From an uncultured Intrasporangium sp. (GTDB lineage Bacteria > Actinomycetota > Actinomycetes > Actinomycetales > Dermatophilaceae), in assembly GCA_937873285.1 (NCBI GenBank), contig CALMNV010000339.1, positions 1-8,547 on the forward strand: DNA of 8,547 nt. Direction: 5' to 3'. The notes beneath the pieces are model-generated. The model searched no databases and was not told where the DNA came from. It saw only the letters and a list, made by a program, of their open reading frames with translations. The stretch's first letter is position 1, and each line of letters opens with the position of its first letter. Positions 6,368-8,547 of the stretch are shown piece by piece. A program made the translations under genes and the position numbers.

Positions 6368-7273
6368 ATGCGGTTTGTGAACGAGGAGCGCTCGCCGCGC
6401 GACAGCCTGCGCGGGAACGGCCCGCTCGTGCCCCGAAGGGCAGTCCTCGGAGCGGGAGCCTTCTGCGCAATCGGGCTCGGGGCCGCCGCCTGCACGGTGG
6501 ACGGTGCGACGGCTTCCCGCCCGGGCACCGACTTCCCCGAGACGCGCGGTCCTTCGGCGCAGTCAGGGTCGGCTCCCACCCCGTCCCGCGCGGCCGGCCC
6601 GGCACCGGCCACCGCAGCCCCTGCACCGGCCGAGCCCCCGCCTGCCGGTCCAGGGCCGCTCCTGCTGCGGACTTCGGGACCTGACGTCCGCAGCGGCCCG
6701 CGAGACCGGCCCGCGGCCGCGCTGACCTTTCACGGGTCAGGCGATCCGGCGCTGGCCCGGCAGGTGCTGGCGACGTGCGCGGCATACGGCGCCCACATCA
6801 CGGTCTTCGCGGTGGGCCAGTGGCTCGTGGCCAACCCGGTGCTGGGGCGGGCGATCGTCTCGGCCGGTCACGACCTGGGCAACCACACGTGGTCCCACCA
6901 GACCCTGCCGCGGCTCACCGCGGCCGCCGCCCGGGTCGAGGTCGCCGACGGCGCCCGCGCGGTGGCCTCCATCGCCGGGTCGTCGGCGCTGCTCTTCCGA
7001 CCCTCGGGCACTCCAGCGTCCACCCCGCTCATCCGCGCCGCCGCCGCAGCATCCGGCTACGCGCGCTGCGTGTCCTACGACGTCGACCCCGCCGACTACC
7101 TGGACCCTGGGCGTGACACGGTCGCCCGCCGTACGATCGACGGCATGCGGGCGGGATCCATCGTGAGCCTCCACCTCGGCCACGCCGGCACCGCCTCGGC
7201 CCTACCGGCGATTCTGCAGGCCATGGTCGACCGTTCTCTGCGGGCCGTCACCGTGACCGCCCTGCTGTCCTGA
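6368..7273 (+). CDS. Secreted NodB-fold polysaccharide deacetylase-like protein with altered first motif
   Basis: A 301-residue exported protein. The N-terminus has a Tat-like twin arginine (VPRRAVLGAG, R23-R24), a hydrophobic stretch and a possible lipobox ending at C42 (LGAAAC), followed by a Pro/Ala/Ser-rich linker to about residue 115. The rest is a NodB (CE4) domain: strand motif ALTFHGSGDP at residues 118-127, metal-binding NH173-TWS-H177, FR211-PSG for the usual RPPYG, D238-VDPADY, and VSLH269-LG near the end. The first motif is unusual: canonical TFDDGP, with the catalytic base and a metal-binding Asp, is replaced by TFHGSGDP, though HxxxH is intact. It may act on peptidoglycan or another wall polymer, or have lost that activity. 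A Shine-Dalgarno supports ATG 6368. The next lipoprotein gene begins 10 nt after the stop, so the two probably form an operon. Confidence 0.87.
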   Translation: MRFVNEERSPRDSLRGNGPLVPRRAVLGAGAFCAIGLGAAACTVDGATASRPGTDFPETRGPSAQSGSAPTPSRAAGPAPATAAPAPAEPPPAGPGPLLLRTSGPDVRSGPRDRPAAALTFHGSGDPALARQVLATCAAYGAHITVFAVGQWLVANPVLGRAIVSAGHDLGNHTWSHQTLPRLTAAAARVEVADGARAVASIAGSSALLFRPSGTPASTPLIRAAAAASGYARCVSYDVDPADYLDPGRDTVARRTIDGMRAGSIVSLHLGHAGTASALPAILQAMVDRSLRAVTVTALLS

Positions 7274-7283
7274 AGGGTGACGC

Positions 7284-7982
7284 GTGGCACCGATCCGCAC
7301 CAAGACCGGCTCCTCCCGCGCATCGCACCGAGCGGCGCTGGCACGCAGCGGCGCTCTTGCGGTCGTCGCCGCGCTCGTCCTCGGCGCCTGCGACGGCGGG
7401 GCCGCGCTCGGCGGCCGAAGCCCGACCGGGCTGCCGGTGCCGCCGTCGGACGGCACGGCCAGCACGGCGCCCGCGGTCACCCCGTCCGCTGCACCCGGCT
7501 CCGCCGGCGCTCCGGCGACCCGTCCAGCAGCCTCGCCGCTCACCCTGCAGCCGTATGCCGCGGCCGGCGCCGGCCAGCTCACCGGCGCAGCCGTGCGGGC
7601 AAAGCGGCTGGTCTATGTCCCCAACCAGCTGTCCGGCTCGATGCAGGTCATCGACCCCGCCACCTACCGCGTGGTCGCCCGGTATCCGGTGCCGACCTCC
7701 CCCGAGCACGTGGTGCCCGCCTGGGACCTGTCCCGCCTGTGGGTCAACTCCGACGCCGGCAACGCGCTGACCCCTGTCGACCCAGTGACCGGCCGACCCG
7801 GCACGCCGGTGGCGGTCCGGGACCCCTACAACCTCTACTTCACCCCAGACGGGCGGTTCGCCCTCGTCATGGCGTCCCGCTTCCGGGCCATCGACGTGCT
7901 GGACGCCCGCACCATGCGCCTGGTCCGCTCGATCCCCGTCCCCATGTGCGCAGGCGTCAACCACGCCGACTACACCGCCGAC
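7284..7982 (+). pseudogene. 5' part of a YVTN/YncE-type beta-propeller lipoprotein gene, truncated
   Basis: Signal peptide, lipobox Cys36 and about three propeller blades remain. The last recognisable propeller residues are GVNHADYTAD; in related proteins this HxDxTxDG motif is normally followed by Gly-Arg and another strand, but here Leu-Leu-Pro-Phe follows. The expected remaining four or so blades are absent from the window. The gene's natural place is probably beside the NodB-fold lipoprotein gene, only 10 nt upstream. Secreted YncE-like propellers are common in actinobacteria; their role is generally unclear. Confidence 0.65.
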
Positions 7983-8426
7983 CTGCTCCCCTTCATCCTG
8001 CTCATGGCGTTCGGCATGGGCCTGACCTTCGTGCCGCTCACCCTCACCGCGGTGCACCACCTGCGGGCCGAGGACTCCGGCATCGGGTCCGGTGTGCTCA
8101 ACACGATGCAGCAGGTCGGCGGCGCGACCGGGCTGGCCCTGCTCGCGACGCTCGCCACCCAGGTCTTCACCGACCGGGGCGCCGAGCTGGCGGCCGCCGG
8201 GCAGGCCGCGGCCGCGCAGGGCGGGCCGCAGCCCACCCCGGAGCAGGCCCAGGCGCTGCAGCTCGCGATCCAGGGGCAGGTCTTCGCCGAGGGCTCGACC
8301 CAGGCGTTCCTCCTCGGCACCGGGCTGATGCTGGCGGCCTCGCTGGTCGTGTGGGTCTTCCTCGACGTCGACCGCCACGAGCTCGCCACCGACGGTCCGG
8401 GAGGCGCGCCGGTCCACGTCGGCTGA
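7284..8426 (+). CDS. Hybrid reading frame: beta-propeller lipoprotein N-terminus joined to MFS exporter C-terminus
   Basis: A continuous 380-residue frame made of two unrelated parts. Residues 1-36 are a lipoprotein signal peptide (basic start, hydrophobic ALAVVAALVLGAC, Cys36). After a Pro/Ser/Thr linker, residues about 109-233 are YVTN/YncE-type propeller repeats: LVYVPNQLSGSMQVIDPATY, then LWVNSDAGNALTPVDPVTG, then LYFTPDGRFALVMASRF, about three blades of an expected seven. At residues 230-234 (YTAD then LLPF) the protein turns into the end of a 14-helix DHA2-type drug exporter, with membrane stretches at about 234-257, 278-293 and 341-360. Such a product could hardly fold as either parent: a lipidated, cut propeller fused to three orphan helices. 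GTG 7284 with AGGGTG just before is the start. Either a deletion/recombination event or an assembly error explains it. Confidence 0.8.
   Translation: MAPIRTKTGSSRASHRAALARSGALAVVAALVLGACDGGAALGGRSPTGLPVPPSDGTASTAPAVTPSAAPGSAGAPATRPAASPLTLQPYAAAGAGQLTGAAVRAKRLVYVPNQLSGSMQVIDPATYRVVARYPVPTSPEHVVPAWDLSRLWVNSDAGNALTPVDPVTGRPGTPVAVRDPYNLYFTPDGRFALVMASRFRAIDVLDARTMRLVRSIPVPMCAGVNHADYTADLLPFILLMAFGMGLTFVPLTLTAVHHLRAEDSGIGSGVLNTMQQVGGATGLALLATLATQVFTDRGAELAAAGQAAAAQGGPQPTPEQAQALQLAIQGQVFAEGSTQAFLLGTGLMLAASLVVWVFLDVDRHELATDGPGGAPVHVG
7983..8426 (+). pseudogene. 3' fragment of a DHA2-family MFS multidrug exporter gene
   Basis: About 147 C-terminal residues of an MFS permease of the EmrB/QacA (DHA2, 14-helix) type. 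Recognisable are LLPFILLMAFGMGLTFVPLT, the SGIGSGVLNTMQQVGGATGL block typical of this subfamily, an Ala/Gln-rich extracytoplasmic loop, and the last helix LLGTGLMLAASLVVWVFL followed by a short polar tail. A whole exporter would be about 450-550 residues, so some 300-400 N-terminal residues with the proton-relay and substrate regions are missing. Codon usage is like the neighbours, so the source is the same or a similar genome. Confidence 0.72.
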
Positions 8427-8434
8427 CCGGCTCC

Positions 8435-8470
8435 CCGCCCGCCCGCCACCGTCCCGCCCGCCCGCCGCCA
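8435..8470 (+). repeat. C-rich direct repeat after the hybrid gene
   Basis: Two near-identical copies of CCGCCCGCCCGCC (8435-8447 and 8454-8466) stand 6 nt apart in the 121-nt end region after the stop at 8426. It looks like low-complexity slippage sequence; no gene is seen in 8427-8547. Confidence 0.5.
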
Positions 8471-8485
8471 CTTTCCCGCCCCATG

Positions 8486-8540
8486 CCGGAACCTGGGGCG
8501 AGGCACCCCGAACGTCCGGGTGCCTCGCTCCAGGTTCCGG
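8486..8540 (+). terminator. Strong 23-bp hairpin, probable terminator (possibly bidirectional)
   Basis: Left arm 8486-8508 and right arm 8518-8540 pair over 23 bp with a single G-T wobble (8497 with 8529) and a 9-nt loop at 8509-8517. The arms begin CCGGAACCTGG and end CCAGGTTCCGG. It lies 60 nt after the stop at 8426, where a terminator for the exporter would be expected. No T-run is visible before the window ends at 8547, so it could instead be a dispersed palindromic repeat. The stem is far longer than chance would give. Confidence 0.6.
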
Positions 8541-8547
8541 TGCTTCG

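Noticed and set aside
6186..6785. Long N-terminal extension of the dapB frame
   Set aside because: The frame is open upstream, but it crosses the divergent intergenic region and runs antisense to the NodB-fold gene. The GTG at 6185 gives normal DapB length and the dinucleotide-binding motif close to the N-terminus.
7248..8471. A 407-residue minus-strand frame over the hybrid gene
   Set aside because: Low-complexity Gly/Arg/Val/His content with no domain. The opposite strand has a lipoprotein signal, propeller repeats and membrane segments.

Overview
The window is very GC-rich with strong G/C at third codon positions, frequent GTG starts and ATGA/GTGA gene overlaps. This points to a high-GC actinobacterium. 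The gene content (paaA, lutABC, azlCD, dapB, Tat/lipoprotein-type secreted proteins) suggests a member of the Micrococcales, possibly Intrasporangiaceae; that placement is an inference from style, not from a marker gene.

Layout from left to right. Minus strand 1-649: the first two thirds of paaA, the first gene of the phenylacetyl-CoA epoxidase operon, which runs off the left edge. Plus strand 723-5180: a tightly packed run of a GNAT acetyltransferase, azlC and azlD (branched-chain amino acid exporter pair), then lutA, lutB and lutC (L-lactate oxidation to pyruvate by an iron-sulfur complex). Adjacent genes overlap by 4 nt except azlD-lutA, where a possible separate promoter sits over the azlD stop codon. 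Minus strand 5230-6185: dapB (lysine/diaminopimelate synthesis) and, downstream of it, an unlisted 32-residue reading frame with nine cysteines that looks like a metallothionein. Plus strand 6368-8426: a Tat/lipoprotein-type NodB-fold protein with an altered first catalytic motif, followed by a second lipoprotein gene. The window ends in a strong 23-bp hairpin (8486-8540).

The two observations most worth following are the 7284-8426 reading frame and the cysteine-rich microprotein. The first begins as a YVTN/YncE-type beta-propeller lipoprotein and switches in frame, around 7983, to the C-terminal membrane segments of a DHA2-type MFS drug exporter; it is either a genomic deletion/recombination product or an assembly chimera. 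The second lies just downstream of dapB. A third, softer pattern is that several genes lacking a Shine-Dalgarno sequence have a -10-like hexamer 6-7 nt before the start codon, as expected for leaderless mRNAs.

No tRNA, rRNA, CRISPR array, transposase or integrase was recognised. Apart from the cysteine-rich frame, the window is ordinary chromosomal metabolism plus envelope genes, and I do not see a multi-gene undescribed system in it.
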